Source of the DNA: Dugong dugon
Lineage: Eukaryota > Chordata > Mammalia > Sirenia > Dugongidae
Assembly: GCA_030035585.1 (NCBI GenBank)
Contig: CM057481.1
Coordinates: forward strand, 10,441,128 to 10,505,127
Direction: 5' to 3'
Length of the DNA: 64,000 nucleotides
In this document: in pieces, positions 60,800 through 64,000 of the stretch
How positions within the stretch are numbered: the stretch's first letter is position 1
Layout of the letters: each line of letters starts with the position of its first letter
Translations under genes and position numbers: made by a program
The notes under the pieces: model-generated
What the model saw: only the letters and a program-made list of their open reading frames with translations
What the model was told of the DNA's origin: nothing
Database searches by the model: none

Positions 60800-62220
60800 T
60801 CCCAGAGACAACAGACAATAGCAAACTACCTAAAGAAACAGGGCAAGATGACCCCAGCAAGTGACCAAAATAAAGAACCAGAAAAACTTCCTTGAGGAAG
60901 AAAAGGTAACAGAGCTTCCTGATAAGGAATTCAAAAGATCTATGTAAAGGGTCCTCAAAGGAATCAAGGAAAACACAGACAAAACTATGGAAAACACAGA
61001 CAAAACCAAACGAAGCACAAACAAAACACCTGAAGAATTCAGGAAAACAATACAAGAACAAAATCACAAAATAAATAGATAATTGGAAACCATACAAAAA
61101 CAGCAACTAGAAATCCAGAAGTTTAGCAAAAAAATTTCAGAAATAGACAACTCAGTGGAAAGTCATAGGAGTAGAACTAAAACAACAGACAGGATCAGCA
61201 GAACAGAAGACAAATCCCATGATGCTAATCTGTTTACGGAACAATCATAAAAAAGAATGAAGAAAGGCTAAGGGTTAAGTAGGACAACAGTGTGATCGGA
61301 ATATCAGAAAGGGAAGAGTCAACAAAAAGCACAGAGAAAGTTCCTGAAGATTTGCTAACAGAAAACTTCCCTAATATCATGAAAGACAAGAAGATAACCA
61401 TCTAAGAAGCACAACAAACCCAAAAGAACACCAAGACAAATCATAATCGAACTCTCAAAAACAAAAGACAAAGAATCTTGAAAGCAGCCTGGGAATAACA
61501 AAAGATCACCTTGAAAGGGGCATGGATAAGACTAAGCTCTGATCACTCAGCAGAAATCATGCAGGCAAGAAGGCAAAGGGATGACATATGTAAAACCTTG
61601 AAAGAAAAAATCTGCCAACCAAGAATTATATACTACGGCAAAATTATCCCTCAAATACAATGATGAACTTATGACATTTCCAGATAAACGTAAATTAAGG
61701 AAATTTGTAAAAAAAAACCAGACCAATTCTACAAGAAATGTTACAGGGAGTCCTTCAGACGGAAAATTAACACCAGAAAACAACCTGAGATTAAAACACA
61801 TGACAACATACGATATCAACTCAGATAAAGAACTCTCAAAGATAAAATAAAGCTAAAAGATGAAAAACGGAACCAGAGAGGTCAATCAGTAACATGCAAC
61901 CACTTTAAAACATAAAGGGGGAATAAAAGGTATAAGTTTAGAACTTCCATATGTAGAAGTAGTCAAGGTGTTATCAAGAAATAAATTACTGTTTCAAACT
62001 TACCAAGATAAAGGTAAATTTTAGGATAAGCTCAAAGAAAGCTAACAATCCTACTCACCAAAATATAAAACAAGAAAATCATAGAGACTTAGTATACACA
62101 AAACCAACAACAATGAAGGAAATGAAAAGACGAGGAAAAAAAAAAAAACAAAAAAAACCTCAGCACAGAAAATTAAGTGGAATGAAGAAATCATCAACAC
62201 AACAAAAAAAGCGTGACTAA
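60800..62220 (+). pseudogene. L1 ORF1 remnant
   Basis: A start near MSQRQQTIANYLKKQGKMTP is followed by a Lys/Gln/Asn-rich stretch broken by many stops. A 17-bp word (GAAAACACAGACAAAAC) is duplicated in tandem at 60969-61006. No functional ORF1p is encoded. Confidence 0.65.
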
Positions 62221-64000
62221 ATGACAGCAACAAACTCATACCTGTTGATAATCACACTGAATGTAAATGGCCTAAATGCACCAGTAAAGCAACAGAGAGT
62301 GGCAGAATGGATTAAAAAAACACGACCCACCAATATGCTGTCTGCAAGAAACACATCTTAGACACTAAGATATAAATAAACTAAAACTTAAAGAATGGAA
62401 AAAAGATGTATCAAGCAAACAACGATCAAAAAAGAGCAGGACTGGCAATATTAATCTGTGACAAAATAGGCTCTAAGGCAAAATCCACCATAAAAGACAA
62501 GGAAAGACACTAAATGATGATTAAAGGGTTAATCTACCAAGAGGATATAACCATAATAAACATATACACATCCAATGACAGAGCTCCAAAATACATAAAA
62601 CAAACTTTAACAGCACTGAAAAGAGAAACTGACAGTTCCACAAAAACAGTAGGAGACTTTAACAAACCATTTTTGGTGAAGGACAGAACTAGAAGGAAAC
62701 TCGACAAAAACACCAAAAAAAAAAAAAAAAACAAAAAAAAAACCCCGTTGCCATCAAGTTGATTCCAACTCATATCGACCCTATAGGGCAGAGCAGACCT
62801 GCCCGATAGGGTGTCCAAGGAGTGGCTGGTGGATTCCAACTGCCAGCCTTTTGGTTAGCAGCCCAGCTCTTAACCACTGTGCCACCAGGGCTCCCAACAA
62901 AGACACAGAAGATCTAAATAACACAATCAACCAACTCAATCTCATAGATATACACAGAACATTTCATCCAATAACAGCAAAGTACACATTCTTCTCTAAT
63001 GCTTATGGATCATTCTCCAGAAAAAGACCATATATTAGGTCACAAAACAAGGCGCAACAAATTCTCTGATCACAATGCTACAAAAGCAGACATCAATAAC
63101 AGGAAGAGCAAGTGAAAAAAAATCTAATAACATGGAAACTAAATAACACCCAACTTAAGAACTACTGAGTAATAAAATAAATCAAAATGGAATTAAAACT
63201 TTACTAGAATCAAAGAAGAATGAAAACACAACAAACCAAAACCTTTGGAACACAGCAAGAACAGAGCTCAGAGGTCAATTTAAATCAAAAAAGAAAGGGC
63301 AAAAACGAAAACAATAACCCTACAACTTGAACAATTAGAAAGACAGCAGCAAAAGAAGCCCACAGTGACCAGAAGAAATGAAATAATAAAAATTAGGGCA
63401 GAAAGAAATGAAACAGAGAACAGAAAAACGAAAGTATCAATAAGACTAAAAGCTGGTTCTTTGAAAGGATTGATAAAATAGTCAAACCACTGGCCAAACT
63501 GACAAAACAGGAGAAGCAGCAAATAACCCAAATAAGAAATGAGATGGGTGACATTATGACAGAATATACTGAAATAAAATGATCATAACAGAATACTATG
63601 AAAAATATACTCCGAAAAATTTAAAAACCTAGAGGAAATGGACAAATTTCCTAGAAAGACACTACCTACCTAAACTAACACAAACTGAACTAGAAAATCT
63701 GAACAGACTCATTACAAAAGAAGAAACTGAAGGGGTTATTTAAAAAAAAAAAAAAAAAAAAAGCCCTGGCCCAGAAGGCTTCACTGGAGAATTCTCCAAA
63801 CATTCAGAGAAGAGTTGACACCAATTTTACTCAAACTATTCCAGAACATAGAAGAGGAAGGAATGCTCCCAAATTCATCCTATGAAGCCAGCATAACCCT
63901 GATACTAAAGCCAGGCAAAGACATCACTAAAAAAGAAAACTACAGACCAATATCCCTCATGAATACACACACAAAAATTTTCAACAGAATCCTAGCCCAC
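62221..64000 (+). pseudogene. L1 ORF2 remnant (endonuclease to early RT)
   Basis: The first 34 codons are clean; after that, frame breaks, in-frame stops and an A-rich AfroSINE insertion disable it. A17-19 homopolymer is at about 63743-63761. Confidence 0.8.
62742..62896 (-). mobile_element. AfroSINE inserted in L1 ORF2
   Basis: CCCGTTGCCATCAAGTTGAT tail preceded by an A-rich run, GCAGACCTGCCCGATAGGGT middle, ACCACTGTGCCACCAGGGCT head. It dates after the host L1. Confidence 0.92.

Larger units (their letters stand above)
59113..64000 (+). mobile_element. Long decayed L1 from its 5' UTR, runs off the window
   Basis: The element opens with GGAGAGGCGGAGCCAAGACA, the typical L1 start. A GC-rich 5' UTR spans to about 60740, an ORF1 remnant about 60800-62220, and ORF2 begins at ATG 62221 (MTATNSYLLIITLNVNGLNA, the endonuclease N-terminus). 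Frame breaks near 62325 and many stops follow. RT-domain sequence is reached at 63760-64000. An AfroSINE interrupts ORF2 at 62742-62896. It is antisense to CCDC66 and cannot encode intact proteins. Confidence 0.9.

Noticed and set aside
1..64000. CRISPR array, operon, phage or other prokaryote-type system
   Set aside because: Spliced genes and SINE/LINE content show a mammalian chromosome; no regularly spaced short repeats with unique spacers exist.

Overview
This is vertebrate (mammalian) nuclear DNA: long introns with GT...AG splice sites and dense SINE/LINE content. The commonest repeat is the tRNA-derived AfroSINE type (17 full or nearly full copies plus a fragment, recognisable by GAGCCCTGGTGGC...GGTTAAG at the head and ATGAGTCGGAATCGACTCG at the tail), known from Afrotheria. 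An elephant (Loxodonta or Elephas) is the most likely source; the afrotherian call is firmer than the species call.

Two protein genes lie tail to tail, as in the region corresponding to human 3p14.3. On the + strand, positions 332-20470 hold the last ten coding exons of TASOR (FAM208A), about 1,138 residues of the HUSH-complex scaffold; the N-terminal domains lie upstream of the window. On the - strand, 57621 down to 21845 hold the last fifteen coding exons of CCDC66, about 800 residues of a centriolar-satellite/ciliary protein, including a 41-nt microexon and a 102-nt in-frame exon. The first CCDC66 exons and both promoters are outside the window. Splice phases agree across every junction in both genes. 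The stop codons are about 1.37 kb apart and the nearest poly(A) signals about 1.03 kb apart.

Layout: 1-20.7 kb TASOR, with small old repeats in its introns (hAT-like elements, MIR, L1M fragments, a few AfroSINEs and a dead mariner transposase at about 4.4-5.3 kb). 20.7-21.8 kb is the convergent 3'-end interval. 21.8-57.6 kb is CCDC66; its introns carry most of the L1 and AfroSINE load, a nested stack of L1 3' ends at 30-36 kb, and a solo LTR at 41.8-42.2 kb with a 6-bp target duplication. 57.6-64 kb is further CCDC66 intron filled by L1, ending in a long decayed L1 (59.1 kb to the window edge) whose 5' UTR contains degenerate tandem monomers.

I found no new gene system. The points most worth a second look are: a +1 shift at the extreme C-terminus of TASOR; the CCDC66 microexon and in-frame exon; a tRNA-Gly-headed SINE whose tail matches a separate RTE-like fragment; the DD34D mariner fossil; the L1 5' UTR monomers; and the uneven L1 load of two adjacent genes, one of which encodes a core component of the L1-silencing HUSH complex.
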